Origin: Halobellus limi
GTDB lineage: Archaea; Halobacteriota; Halobacteria; Halobacteriales; Haloferacaceae
DNA: 64,000 nt
Direction: 5' to 3'
Assembly: GCF_004799685.1 (NCBI RefSeq)
Contig: NZ_CP031311.1
Coordinates: 2,894,396-2,958,395 of the forward strand
In this document: positions 8,487 through 16,988 of the stretch, in pieces
How positions within the stretch are numbered: position 1 is the stretch's first letter
Layout of the letters: each line of letters opens with the position of its first letter
Made by a program: the position numbers and the translations under genes
The notes under the pieces: generated by a model
What the model was told of the DNA's origin: nothing
What the model saw: only the letters and a program-made list of their open reading frames with translations
Databases searched by the model: none

Positions 8487-9230
8487 TCACCCGGGTGCGC
8501 CGCCGTACTCGTCGAGCACCGAGGAGAGAGAGACCGACCGACGGCTGCGGTCGCCGCAGAAGGAGTCACAGAGCGCGTCGACCGCGACGTCGGGGTCCGA
8601 TCGACCGCCGCTCCGGGCGACGCTGCCGACCGAATCGGGGTCGAACGGCACGTCGAGCGCCTCGTAGACGGGATCGAGGACCGACGCGAGTTCGTCGTGG
8701 GCGTCGACCACGACGACGCCCGCGACGAGCGCCGTCTCGCGGCGGATCCGCTGGGCGATGCCCGAGATCTTCCCGCGGGCCTGCACGGAGTGATCGCCCG
8801 GACAGAACGACGCCTCCGGTTCGCCGCGACGCGCGGGGACGCCGAGCGACCGCAGCGCTCGCACGACGGCCGTCGTCGCGGCGTCGTACCGGGATTCGAG
8901 CCCGCGCCGGTCGTCTTCGATCGGGACCGCGACGGCGAACGCGACCGTCGTGCCCGCGTATGCGACGGCACGTCCGCCGACGCTCCGTTCGACGGCCGGG
9001 TAGCCGCGGGACTCGGCCGCCGCTCTCGCTCGCTCGTATCCGGCGGTCCGCGCGTCGCGGCGTCCGAAGGCCACGTGGCGGTGCGGGGTCCACACGCGGA
9101 CCGCCGGAACGCCGGTGTCGGCCGTCGAAGCGAGCATCGCGTCGGTTCCGGTCCGGTCGACGTCGAGCGTGGGTGCCCGGCCGCGAACGACTCGGACGTC
9201 GGCCGCGTCAGGTGTGATCTCTTCGAGCAC
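8487..9230 (-). CDS. Lipoate-protein ligase A-family protein
   Basis: 247 residues with the biotin/lipoate ligase (BPL_LplA_LipB) fold. Diagnostic pieces are RSVGGRAVAY (usual RRxSGGGAVyHd-type loop), 'CPGDHSVQARGKISGIAQRIRR' in segments, where the Lys before ISG binds the lipoyl-AMP, and a C-terminal helical tail. It would attach lipoate or a related cofactor to acyl carrier domains of 2-oxoacid dehydrogenases or glycine cleavage H protein. Alanine replaces the second serine-type residue of the GGG loop, so octanoyltransferase activity is an alternative. Divergent from the gene at 9302. Confidence 0.82.
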   Translation of the reverse strand: MLEEITPDAADVRVVRGRAPTLDVDRTGTDAMLASTADTGVPAVRVWTPHRHVAFGRRDARTAGYERARAAAESRGYPAVERSVGGRAVAYAGTTVAFAVAVPIEDDRRGLESRYDAATTAVVRALRSLGVPARRGEPEASFCPGDHSVQARGKISGIAQRIRRETALVAGVVVVDAHDELASVLDPVYEALDVPFDPDSVGSVARSGGRSDPDVAVDALCDSFCGDRSRRSVSLSSVLDEYGGAPG

Positions 9231-9284
9231 GTCGCCAGAAGATTGGGCCGACGAACCTAAGCGCTCTCGGTCCTCCGAGGGGGT

Positions 9285-9305
9285 ATGAAGAGTGGTCGTG
9301 AGTGA
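9285..9305 (+). promoter_or_regulatory. Leaderless six-codon upstream ORF overlapping a GTG start
   Basis: ATG AAG AGT GGT CGT GAG TGA runs from 9285 to 9305. An AACCTAAG TATA-like box at about 9254 places the ATG at a leaderless start distance, whereas the real gene starts at GTG 9302, overlapping this stop as GTGA. This arrangement suggests translational coupling of a minimal ORF to the downstream gene. Confidence 0.4.
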
Positions 9306-10279
9306 CAGCCGACGCCGCCGTCCACGTACCGGCGTCGACGCTCCGAGCGTACGGTCGCTTCTCGCTGTATAACTCGCCGTACCCCGCGCACGACGCCGGG
9401 TCCGCTATCGACCTGTATCCTCAGGACGACGTCGGACGCTCGCCGGTCGCCGGCGTCGTGCGGGAGACCCGCACCGTGCGTGCGCCGGGGAAGCCGTACG
9501 CGGCCGACGAGGAGTATCTCGTCCTCGTCGACGTCGACTGCGAGCGGAGCGGAATCAGCGTCGAGGAGACCGACGCGGAGGGGCTCGTGGCGCGGGTCCT
9601 CCACGTCCGACCGGAGGTCGAACCGGGCGATGAGGTCGCCGTCGGCGACCCGCTCGGTCCGATGATCCGTTCGGGGTTCTTCGCGCCCTGGGTCGCGAAC
9701 CACGTCCACGTGGGGTTCCGGCGGGCCGAGCAGAACCTCCACCGCGCGGGCGGGTCGCTGCCGGTCGCTGCCGACGTCGACGTCGGACCCGTGTCGTGGG
9801 ACGGAACCGGAACCGTCGTCGAGGTCGGAGACACCTACGCGCTCCTCGACAGTCCGACGCATCCGGATCCGGGCGAGCGGTTCGCCGGCATCGCCGGGAC
9901 CGTTTCCCGGGCGGCGGACGCGACGACGGGAGATCCGTCTCCGGCGAACGACGACGCCGCAACGCGGGTCGTCCTCGACGGCGGACTGGCCCACTACGCG
10001 GCCGGAGGGGCGTTGGGCGGCGATCCGAGCGCCGCCGTGGCCGATCGCGGTCCGGTCTCGTTCCTCGGTCGGCACGTCGGCGACGCCGACGGACGAGACG
10101 TCGCCTGGCGCGACATCGACGTCGTCGCGAACGGCGACCGAATCACCGGGCTCTCCCTCTTCGTCGGCCTCGGTCCGACCATCGGCGCGAAGCTCGTCTG
10201 TCCGGACCGGGCGTTCGAGGTCGGCGAGCGAGTCGAGGTGTCCATCCGCGAGAGCGACGACCCGATCCGTCTGGGCTGA
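9302..10279 (+). CDS. M23 (LytM-fold) peptidase-like protein
   Basis: 325 residues from GTG 9302; a TGA directly precedes it in frame and no other start exists before the conserved part, so the start is constrained. The first 140 residues fit the M23/duplicated-hybrid-motif fold: His30 and Asp37 in AHDAGSAIDLYP, a 'SPVAGVV' strand, His101 in LHVRPEVEPGDEVAVGDPLG and His134-x-His136 in NHVHVGF. That order (H, D, H, HxH) is the metal site of LytM-type endopeptidases. The C-terminal half is unrecognised beta-rich sequence. No signal peptide or membrane segment is visible. Function is not known; archaea lack murein, so a different substrate or a non-catalytic role must apply. Confidence 0.7.
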   Translation: MTADAAVHVPASTLRAYGRFSLYNSPYPAHDAGSAIDLYPQDDVGRSPVAGVVRETRTVRAPGKPYAADEEYLVLVDVDCERSGISVEETDAEGLVARVLHVRPEVEPGDEVAVGDPLGPMIRSGFFAPWVANHVHVGFRRAEQNLHRAGGSLPVAADVDVGPVSWDGTGTVVEVGDTYALLDSPTHPDPGERFAGIAGTVSRAADATTGDPSPANDDAATRVVLDGGLAHYAAGGALGGDPSAAVADRGPVSFLGRHVGDADGRDVAWRDIDVVANGDRITGLSLFVGLGPTIGAKLVCPDRAFEVGERVEVSIRESDDPIRLG

Positions 10280-10324
10280 GGGCGACGACCGGGTCGAAGA
10301 CTGCCGAGTGTCTGCGCCGGGGGC

Positions 10325-10906
10325 CTACTCGAACACGACCTCCGCGCGCGTCGTCACCTCGCCGAAGAGCCAGTCGGCGTGTTCGAGGGCGTACTCCTTG
10401 TGCTCGTCCTCTATCGCGCCGATGGCGTCCTCGACGAGCACCGGCCGGTAGTCCCGCAGTCCGGCGCTCCCCGCGGTGTGGAGGACGCAGACGTTCGCGA
10501 GCGTCCCGCAGACGAGGAGGTCGTCGACGCCGCGGGCAGACAGCCAGCCGTCGAGTTCGGTCTCGTAGAAGGCGTCGTAGGTGTGTTTCTCGACGACGTG
10601 GTCGGACTCGCGGACGTCGAGTTCGCCGACGAGTTCCGCCTCCCAACTCCCCTCGACGACGTGTTCGCCCCAGCGGTCGAACTCGTCGTAGTAGTGCGCG
10701 CCCTCGAACTGTTCGGGCGGGTGCACGTCGCGGGTGTAGACGACCCGCGCGCCGGCGTCGCGGGCCTCCTGGACCAGGTCGGTCACGTCGTCGATCACGG
10801 CCTCGCTGGCCGGCGCGTGGAGGCTCCCGTCGGGGTGGCAGAAGCCGTTCTGCATATCGACGACGACGACGGCGGTCCGCTCGGGATCGAACGCATCGGT
10901 GGGCAT
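10325..10906 (-). CDS. Nicotinamidase/isochorismatase-family cysteine hydrolase
   Basis: 193 residues, the usual size of the family. Catalytic triad in order: Asp17 in VDMQNGF, Lys in VEKHTYDAF and Cys in LANVCVLHT; 'DVHPPE' and 'H' after it can supply metal ligands. It most likely converts nicotinamide to nicotinate in NAD salvage; the nicotinate phosphoribosyltransferase at 12648 would take the product. Other cysteine hydrolases (isochorismatase, ureidoacrylate hydrolase) cannot be excluded by motif alone. Confidence 0.88.
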   Translation of the reverse strand: MPTDAFDPERTAVVVVDMQNGFCHPDGSLHAPASEAVIDDVTDLVQEARDAGARVVYTRDVHPPEQFEGAHYYDEFDRWGEHVVEGSWEAELVGELDVRESDHVVEKHTYDAFYETELDGWLSARGVDDLLVCGTLANVCVLHTAGSAGLRDYRPVLVEDAIGAIEDEHKEYALEHADWLFGEVTTRAEVVFE

Positions 10907-11038
10907 ACCGAACGTAGTTCCGCGGGCGACAAAGGCGTTCTCCCGGCGTGTCGAGGAGTCCTGCGGGGGCAGCGACGGAGCGGTAGCGGAGCGTGCGACG
11001 CGGAAAGGTACTTCCCCGCGTGGTCCCTCCTCCCGGCA

Positions 11039-12499
11039 ATGACGCGGAAACGCGGCCTGACCGTCCCGGCGGTCGCCCTGTTGCTCGTCCTGGCCGGGTG
11101 TAGCGCACCGGTGCTCGACTCCGGTTCCTCGGTCCCGCCCGCGGCGGGCGGCGACGCCGTCGCGACGCCGAACGCCGACTTCGACGACCCCGAGCGCGAC
11201 GTCCTCGGGTGGGAGGGCGGCTACTGGTACAACGAATCGATCGACGTCGACCAGTCCGACGGCCTCTCCGAGAAGGAGTTAGACGCCTACGTCGGGCGGG
11301 CGATGGCCAGGGTCGAGTACGTCCGCGGCGAGGAGTTCGACTCGCGCGTGCCGGTGAACGTGATCTCCCGCGAGGAGTACCGGAACCGGTCGTCCGGCGG
11401 GTCGGGGTCGGGCGACGGCGAACCGAGCGAGTACGAGCGCTGGAACGACCAGGTGTGGGAGGCGCTGTTCGTGACCGGCGAGAGCGAGAGCAGCGGCGAG
11501 GCCATCGGCGAGACCAGAAGCTCCGCCGTCGCCGGCTTTTACTCCCCCTCCGACGACGAGATCAAGATCATCACCGACACGCCCGAGTCGCCGACGATCA
11601 ACAACGCGACCCTCGTCCACGAACTCGTCCACGCCCTCCAGGACCAGCGCTACGATCTGACGAAGCCGAAGTACGGCGGCGACACCCAGGACGAACAGCT
11701 CGCGACGGACGGCCTCGTCGAGGGCGACGCGAAGTACGTCGAACAGCGGTACGCCGACCGCTGCGGTGAGTCCTGGGAGTGCGTCGCCACGCCGTCGAGC
11801 GGCGGCGGAGGCGGCGGAGGCGGCGGCACGCCGAACCTTGGAATCTTCCTGACGATCTTCCAGCCCTACTCCGACGGGCCGGTCTACGTCCACGACCTCG
11901 TCAGCGACGAGGGGTGGGACGGCGTCGACGAGCGGTTCGAGAACCCGCCGACGTCGTCGGAACAGATCATCCACCGGACCGACGAGGAACCGGTTCCCAT
12001 CGACTACCGCGACCGGGCGCGAAACGGCTGGGAGACGTTCCCCGAACAGGGGGAGGACGGTTCCGACACCGTCGGCGAGGCGTCGATGTACGTGATGTTC
12101 TGGTATCAGGCCCGGAACGCCGGTGCCGACACGGTCGACCCGCGGGAGATCGGAGACGTCCAAAGTCGGTACGACACGTACAACTACGAGTCCGAGCCCT
12201 CCGCGGGATGGGGCAACGACCGACTCTATCCCCACCAGAAGCAGACGGCGGACGGGACCGAGTACGGGTACGTCTGGGTGACCGAGTGGGACACCGAGGA
12301 AGACGCCAGGGAGTTCCAGCGGGCCTACCGGGCGATTCTCGACGCGCACGAGGCGGAACCGCGCGCCGAAAACACCTACGTGGTTCCCGACGGCCAGTTC
12401 GAAGACGCGTTCCGCGTCACCCGTTCGGGAACGCGGGTGACGATCGTGAACGGGCCGACCGTCGACGACCTCGGCGACATCCGGCCGCGGCGGTCCTGA
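11039..12499 (+). CDS. Hvo_1808-family metallopeptidase-like surface lipoprotein
   Basis: 486 residues from ATG 11039. The N-terminus is a lipoprotein signal peptide with lipobox LAGCSAP (Cys21). A HELVH motif at 194-198 followed about 30 residues later by GLVEGDA (Glu228) has the layout of gluzincin zinc peptidases. A run of nine glycines near residue 260 is a flexible linker. Members of this haloarchaeal family are surface proteins of unknown substrate. The frame is open far upstream through antisense of the nicotinamidase-like gene, but only this start gives a signal peptide. Confidence 0.85.
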   Translation: MTRKRGLTVPAVALLLVLAGCSAPVLDSGSSVPPAAGGDAVATPNADFDDPERDVLGWEGGYWYNESIDVDQSDGLSEKELDAYVGRAMARVEYVRGEEFDSRVPVNVISREEYRNRSSGGSGSGDGEPSEYERWNDQVWEALFVTGESESSGEAIGETRSSAVAGFYSPSDDEIKIITDTPESPTINNATLVHELVHALQDQRYDLTKPKYGGDTQDEQLATDGLVEGDAKYVEQRYADRCGESWECVATPSSGGGGGGGGGTPNLGIFLTIFQPYSDGPVYVHDLVSDEGWDGVDERFENPPTSSEQIIHRTDEEPVPIDYRDRARNGWETFPEQGEDGSDTVGEASMYVMFWYQARNAGADTVDPREIGDVQSRYDTYNYESEPSAGWGNDRLYPHQKQTADGTEYGYVWVTEWDTEEDAREFQRAYRAILDAHEAEPRAENTYVVPDGQFEDAFRVTRSGTRVTIVNGPTVDDLGDIRPRRS

Positions 12500-12647
12500 G
12501 ACGGGCAGCGGCCAGAGGCGATCGGACGTTCCGAGTCGGTCGGGAGCGTCCCGTGTCCGCGCACCGGCGCCGAGATTGAAGAGGAATCCCCTTCGGAGCG
12601 CCGCGGCGAACGAGTGAATTTTTCAGCGCGCGCCGCGAACGCCGCGT

Positions 12648-13814
12648 ATGGAGTTCGACATCGTCGGTCCCGACGCCATCGCCGAGGGGTCGGCGACCGA
12701 CGCGTACTTCGATCGGACGGAGACGACGCTCCGCCACGCGGGCCGGAACCCCCGCGTCGTCGCCGAGGTGACCGCCGATCAGTTCCCCGACGGCGACTAC
12801 GAACTGCTGGCCGGCGTGAAGGACGCCGCGGCGCTCCTGGAGGGCCGTGACGTCGACGTCGACGCGATCCCGCCGGGACGGTTGTTCGACGGCGGCCCCG
12901 TGATGCGGATCGAGGGCGACTACCTGTCGTTCGCCCGGTTGGAAACGTCGCTTCTGGGCTTTCTCTCGCACGCCTCGGGCGTCGCGACCGCCGCCCTCGA
13001 CGTGCGGCGAGCGGCGCCCGAATCGACGGTGCTCTCCTTCGGGGCGCGGCACGTCCACCCGTCGATCGCGGCGATGGTCGAGCGGAGCGCGCTCGTCGCC
13101 GGGCTCGACGGTTTCTCGCACGTCGCCGCCGGCGAGGTCATCGGCCGGGAGGCGGGCGGGACGATGCCGCACGCCCTCCTGATCTGTTTCGGCCGCGGGA
13201 ACCAGGAGCAGGCCTGGCAGGCCTTCGACGAGGCGGTCGACGAGGACGTTCCCCGGGTGGCGCTGTGTGACACCTACTCCGACGAGACCGACGAGGCCCT
13301 CCGCGCCGCGGAGGCGCTCGGCGACCGACTCGACAGCGTCAGACTCGACACGACCGGCTCCCGCCGGGGGGACTTCCGACACATACTCAGAGAGGTCCGA
13401 TGGACCCTCGACGCGCACGGACACGAGGGCGTCGGCGTCTTCGCCTCCGGCGGACTCGGTCCCGCGGAGCTACGCGAACTCCGGGACGTCGCCGACGGAT
13501 TCGGCGTCGGAGGCTACGTCTCCAACGCCGACCCCGTCGACTTCGCGCTCGACATCGTGGAGGTCGGCGGCGAACCGGCGGCCAAGCGCGGCAAGCTCAC
13601 CGGCGCGAAGTCCGTCTACCGGACGCCCGACGGCGGCCACCACGTCGGGCTGCGGGACCGCGCGGGGCCGGAGGACAGTGAGGCCCTGATGCGACCGCTC
13701 GTCCGCGGCGGAAAGATCGTCGACGACGTCGATCTCGGGATCGACGCGGCCGCCGAGCGGGCCGCTCGGGACGCAGAGCTGTGTGAGTACGGCGTCGGCG
13801 AGACCAGCGGGTAA
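12648..13814 (+). CDS. pncB: Nicotinate phosphoribosyltransferase
   Basis: 388 residues of the archaeal short NAPRTase type. It converts nicotinate and PRPP to nicotinate mononucleotide. Family signatures include 'LLGFLSHASGVAT', 'SFGARHVHPSI' with the catalytic-loop histidine, 'GGTMPHALL' and 'VFASGGLGP', and a C-terminal 'KLTGAKSVYR' segment. ATG 12648 lies 27-35 nt after GAATTTTTCAG, a TATA-like sequence. Quinolinate phosphoribosyltransferase is a related alternative but the 'GGTMPHAL' motif favours nicotinate. Works with the nicotinamidase-like protein (10325) and NadE (1882). Confidence 0.92.
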   Translation: MEFDIVGPDAIAEGSATDAYFDRTETTLRHAGRNPRVVAEVTADQFPDGDYELLAGVKDAAALLEGRDVDVDAIPPGRLFDGGPVMRIEGDYLSFARLETSLLGFLSHASGVATAALDVRRAAPESTVLSFGARHVHPSIAAMVERSALVAGLDGFSHVAAGEVIGREAGGTMPHALLICFGRGNQEQAWQAFDEAVDEDVPRVALCDTYSDETDEALRAAEALGDRLDSVRLDTTGSRRGDFRHILREVRWTLDAHGHEGVGVFASGGLGPAELRELRDVADGFGVGGYVSNADPVDFALDIVEVGGEPAAKRGKLTGAKSVYRTPDGGHHVGLRDRAGPEDSEALMRPLVRGGKIVDDVDLGIDAAAERAARDAELCEYGVGETSG

Positions 13815-13855
13815 CGAGTCGGTGCGAACGCGGATCGGATCGATCGGGCCGGTGG

Positions 13856-14458
13856 CTACAGTTCTTCGACGCTACCGCCGTCGGCGCGCTCGCGGAACAC
13901 CTGACCGTCGAACAGCGTGACGGTCGTGTCGTCGTCCTGCCACGCGAGCGGGGAGAGCCCGGCCTTCCGGCAGGCGTGTGTGAGAAACTGCTGTTCGTTC
14001 CAGCCGTTCTCGACCGGGATGGTCGGATAGAGCCAGCCGTGGTCGTCGCCGTTGTCGATCACGACGCCGTGTGTGCCCAGTTCGAGGTCGTCGAGCGGGC
14101 TGTCGGTCTGTACGTAGTCGCAGACGACGCAGACCGAGATGGTGAGATTCGAGAGTTCGGGCTGTTCGATCTCCGAGCCACAGGAGTTCTCCGAGGCCGC
14201 CTGGATCGCCGCGTCGACGATGGCGTGTCCCAGTTGGTCGCTGCCGCGGTAGGCGCCCGCACAGCCGCGGAGGCGCCCGCGTCCGCGCGTCGATCGGATC
14301 CGGACGAACGCGCCGGTTCGCGCGTAGAAGGCATCGCGCATACTTCCCGGCTGTTCGCGTTGACCGTGCAAAACGTACGATTCGACCGACTCACGCGCTA
14401 ACTCGACCGCCCTCGCCCCATCATCGTAGGTGAGACGAACGGTCTGCGCCTCGGACAT
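13856..14458 (-). CDS. AMMECR1 domain protein
   Basis: 200 residues covering the whole AMMECR1 domain (TIGR00296). The invariant LRGCAGAY motif is at about residue 63, and 'HGWLYPTIPVENGW' and 'HACRKAGL' are further family landmarks. AMMECR1 proteins are conserved in archaea and eukaryotes; the biochemical role is unknown, with radical-chemistry partners (MEMO1, radical SAM) often next door, but none is adjacent here. It is divergent from the RNase P RNA gene. Confidence 0.95.
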   Translation of the reverse strand: MSEAQTVRLTYDDGARAVELARESVESYVLHGQREQPGSMRDAFYARTGAFVRIRSTRGRGRLRGCAGAYRGSDQLGHAIVDAAIQAASENSCGSEIEQPELSNLTISVCVVCDYVQTDSPLDDLELGTHGVVIDNGDDHGWLYPTIPVENGWNEQQFLTHACRKAGLSPLAWQDDDTTVTLFDGQVFRERADGGSVEEL

Positions 14459-14549
14459 ATGTCCGTACAGGCGCTCACCCGACTTGAACGCTTCCCTTCT
14501 ATCTGCGCCGTATACGGCCGCAGCAGTGCGTTCGTGCGGTCCGGTACGG

Positions 14550-14594
14550 TTTATAATGATACTGTGCGGCCGGTTCGCCGACGCGCACGTCGGC
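14550..14594 (+). promoter_or_regulatory. Orphan TATA box with perfect hairpin, upstream of rnpB
   Basis: TTTATAAT at 14550-14557 is the best TATA match nearby. It points to a start near 14577, exactly where a perfect hairpin GCCGACG-CGCA-CGTCGGC (14577-14594) begins. No ORF follows. It may drive a longer RNase P RNA precursor or a separate small RNA. Confidence 0.4.
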
Positions 14595-14640
14595 GGGCGC
14601 GTCGGTCCGTGCTCCGCCGGTGAACCGAACGACCGAACGC

Positions 14641-14650
14641 CTTATTGGAC
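14641..14650 (+). promoter_or_regulatory. Probable TATA box of rnpB
   Basis: CTTATTGGAC lies about 25-30 nt before the predicted 5' end of RNase P RNA. Confidence 0.45.
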
Positions 14651-14670
14651 TCTACCGCTTCGGATCGAAC

Positions 14671-15192
14671 GGCAGAGAGAGCTCGGCTCCCGTCGGTCCG
14701 CTCCGGACTGACGAGGAAAGTCCCCCCACCGTCCGGACGGGTGACCGGGCGCAAGCCCGGAGTCGGAGACGGCTGGCTCTGGAACAGAGACGAGACCCCT
14801 CGACCCGACCGATGAGACGCGAGCGGCGGACTCCCCGCCGCCGGCGCTCGCGGGGCGACCCGCGGGCGCGCGAACCGACCCGTAAGGGGAGGGAGTTAAC
14901 CCGTCGAGGGTAGCGCGGTCGCTTCGTGATCGCGAAAAGTGAGCGGCATCAGCCGTGAACGGCGCAGTCACGTCGCGACCGCGGAGCGCGAGCGGCGTCA
15001 GCCGCGAGCCGCGGGGTGGCGGCAGCCATCCCGACGCGGACGGACGCACCGCGTCCGTGCGCCGACGGTCGAGAACGGGTGGAACGGCGAATCCTCACCG
15101 GTGCAAGTCCGCGCCGCCAAGGTAGTCCGGACAGGGCGCGGCCGCTCAGCCGAATGCCGAGACGAACAGAAGGGGGCTTACTCCTCTCAGCC
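14671..15192 (+). ncRNA. rnpB: RNase P RNA
   Basis: The catalytic RNA that removes 5' leaders from pre-tRNAs. Universally conserved segments are present in order: ACGAGGAAAGTCCCCCCAC (14711-14729, 5' strand of helix P4), GAACAGAGACGAGACC (CR-II/III), CACCGGTGCAAGTCC near 15098 (CR-IV) and GAACAGAAGGGGGCTTACTC near 15165 (CR-V, 3' strand of P4). Ends were set by pairing GGC..GAGAG near 14671 with CTCTC..GCC near 15190 as helix P1. At roughly 520 nt it is longer than most haloarchaeal RNase P RNAs, with the excess in the arms between 14820 and 15060. Exact ends are approximate. Confidence 0.93.
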
Positions 15193-15330
15193 GCTTTCGA
15201 CTCCCGAGCGGCGGCTTCGGCTATAGCTTCGTCTTCGGCCGTAGCTGCGGCCGAGATCAAATGACAGCGGAGAGATGAGTCTCCGCCGATTTGCCGAACC
15301 TTCTTGTCCGTCAGCGTCCTTCGGGCGGCT

Positions 15331-16473
15331 ATGTCGAGCCGGTCGCGTCGACTCGCCGTCGCCTCGCTGGCGCTGCTGCTCGCGCTCTCGGGCTGTGTGG
15401 GGCCGGTGATCGACTACCCGCCGACGACGCCGGAAGACGGGCGAGAGGCGACAGCCGCGGGGGGCGGATCGCCGACGGCGGTCGCGGAAGGGTCGCAGAC
15501 GACGCGAGCCCACGTCACGGAGACGCGCACCCCGACCGAGTCGGGGACGCCCGACCGGCAGACGCCGACGCCCACGGCCGTTCCCGACGCGACGAACCCC
15601 TGGGGGACCGAACCGATCGTCGTCGCCGTCAGCGACGCCGCGAACACGGGACGGGAGTGGACGCCACTCGTCGAGGAAGCGGCGGCGTACTGGGAGCGCC
15701 GCGCCGAGCACTACGCGGGCTTCCCCGTCGACTACGAGGTCCGACCGGACGCGACGGACCCGGACCTGATCGTCGAGTTCGTCGACGAGGTCCCCGAGTG
15801 TGACGGCTCGTCCGACGCCGCGGGCTGTGCCCCCCTGATCGAGGACCGTCGGCAGATCGACCGCCCGGAGACGGTGTCCGTCAAGACTGGCTTCTCCGAC
15901 GAGTCGACCGTCCTGGTGACCGAACACGAACTCGGGCACACGCTGGGGCTCACCCACGAGGACGCGCCGGCGGACGTGATGGCGAGTCGCTCGGTGCTGT
16001 ACAGCGAGCCGCAGCCGAACGCGACCGAGCGGGCGTTCCCCTGGGAGGATGCGAACTTCAGCGTCTACGTCGACGTCGCGAACGCGTCGGATCCCGAGGG
16101 GGCACGCCAGCAGGTCGAGCACGCGCTGGCGTACTACGAGGACGGCCCCGAGGGAATGCCGACGAACCTCTCGTTCACGCGCGTCGACGATCCCGAGGAG
16201 GCCGACGTCGTCGTTCGCTCGGTCGAGACGTCACCGTGCGGTGAGGGCGCCGCCTCCTGCGGGGCGACCGCCGGACCGGACCCCGACGGCGACGGGGAGA
16301 TCGAGACGTACTCGCGACTCGAAATCTCGCTCGTCGGCCTCGACACCGACGCGGTCGCGTGGCACGTCGGCTACTGGCTGGCGCACGGCTTCGGCGCCGA
16401 GGACGACGCCGAGAAGCCCTCGCCGTTCCGCGACGCCTCCTACGAGGAGCGACGCAGCGAGTGGTGGGAGTGA
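15331..16473 (+). CDS. Matrixin-like zinc metalloprotease lipoprotein
   Basis: 380 residues from ATG 15331, chosen because it begins a clean lipoprotein signal peptide with lipobox LSGCVGP (Cys22). Residues 30-90 are a Thr/Pro/Gly-rich stalk typical of haloarchaeal surface proteins. The metzincin motif HELGHTLGLTH at 199-209 with Met217 (VMASR) as a Met-turn marks a matrixin-type zinc site. Two cysteine pairs (residues 157/166 and the CGEGAASCG region) may form disulfides. Substrate unknown; it may process surface or secreted proteins. The stop codon lies inside the first unit of a tandem repeat. Confidence 0.85.
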   Translation: MSSRSRRLAVASLALLLALSGCVGPVIDYPPTTPEDGREATAAGGGSPTAVAEGSQTTRAHVTETRTPTESGTPDRQTPTPTAVPDATNPWGTEPIVVAVSDAANTGREWTPLVEEAAAYWERRAEHYAGFPVDYEVRPDATDPDLIVEFVDEVPECDGSSDAAGCAPLIEDRRQIDRPETVSVKTGFSDESTVLVTEHELGHTLGLTHEDAPADVMASRSVLYSEPQPNATERAFPWEDANFSVYVDVANASDPEGARQQVEHALAYYEDGPEGMPTNLSFTRVDDPEEADVVVRSVETSPCGEGAASCGATAGPDPDGDGEIETYSRLEISLVGLDTDAVAWHVGYWLAHGFGAEDDAEKPSPFRDASYEERRSEWWE

Positions 16474-16542
16474 GCCAGCAAGCGGTGGGAGTGAACCTAG
16501 CAAGCGATGGGAGAGAGCCCAGCAAGCGATGGGAGCGCGCCG
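16456..16542 (+). repeat. Four-unit 21-22 nt tandem repeat across a stop codon
   Basis: Units of the form AGCAAGCGATGGGAGNGNGCC start at 16456, 16477, 16499 and 16521. The first encodes the last residues and stop of the metalloprotease; the rest extend the 3' flank. It looks like expansion of a gene's 3' end. Confidence 0.85.
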
Positions 16543-16627
16543 CGGTGCGGAGAATACACCGACGGGTCGGGCGAGACGGACGGACAGCACCGGCGGATTC
16601 TTTTCTCTCGGGAACGAACCCACGGGT

Positions 16628-16960
16628 ATGACGGGGAACAGCAACGCCGGCGGCGACGTCTCCCTGGAGACGGCGGGTTTCACCGCCGACGAACTGGCCG
16701 AAGCGCTCGAAGCGGCGTTCGAGGGCGACCCCGCGGAGTACCGCGTCGTCGCTCGGCAGGCCCGCGACCTCGCCGACGCCGGCATCGTCGCGGACGACCG
16801 AGGCGAGCCTCTCACGGTCGAGGAAGTCGTCCGCAACCTGCGGGACGCCCCCGAGGAGTCGAGCGTGGCCGACCGCTGGAACTGGTGGCTGGGCGCGCTG
16901 GAGACGGCCTACGGCGGGTACCGCGAGTTCGAGGTGCGGGCGGTCCCGACCGAGGAATAG
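16628..16960 (+). CDS. Conserved haloarchaeal hypothetical protein
   Basis: 110 residues from ATG 16628. Acidic and soluble; 'ETAGFTADELAEALEAAFEGDPAEYRVVARQARDLADAG' in pieces predicts two or three helices, followed by 'VEEVVRNLRDAPEESSVADRWNWWLGALETAYGGYREFEVRAV'. No motif known to me. It is the only open frame in the gap between the tandem repeat and the convergent beta-CASP gene, and its codon use matches neighbours. Confidence 0.75.
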   Translation: MTGNSNAGGDVSLETAGFTADELAEALEAAFEGDPAEYRVVARQARDLADAGIVADDRGEPLTVEEVVRNLRDAPEESSVADRWNWWLGALETAYGGYREFEVRAVPTEE

Positions 16961-16988
16961 CGACCGAGCGCGGGGAGACGGCCAGACG

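Noticed and set aside
11779..12579. 266-residue plus-strand open frame over the Hvo_1808 gene
   Set aside because: Arginine-rich translation, same strand as a gene with lipobox and HELVH in another frame.
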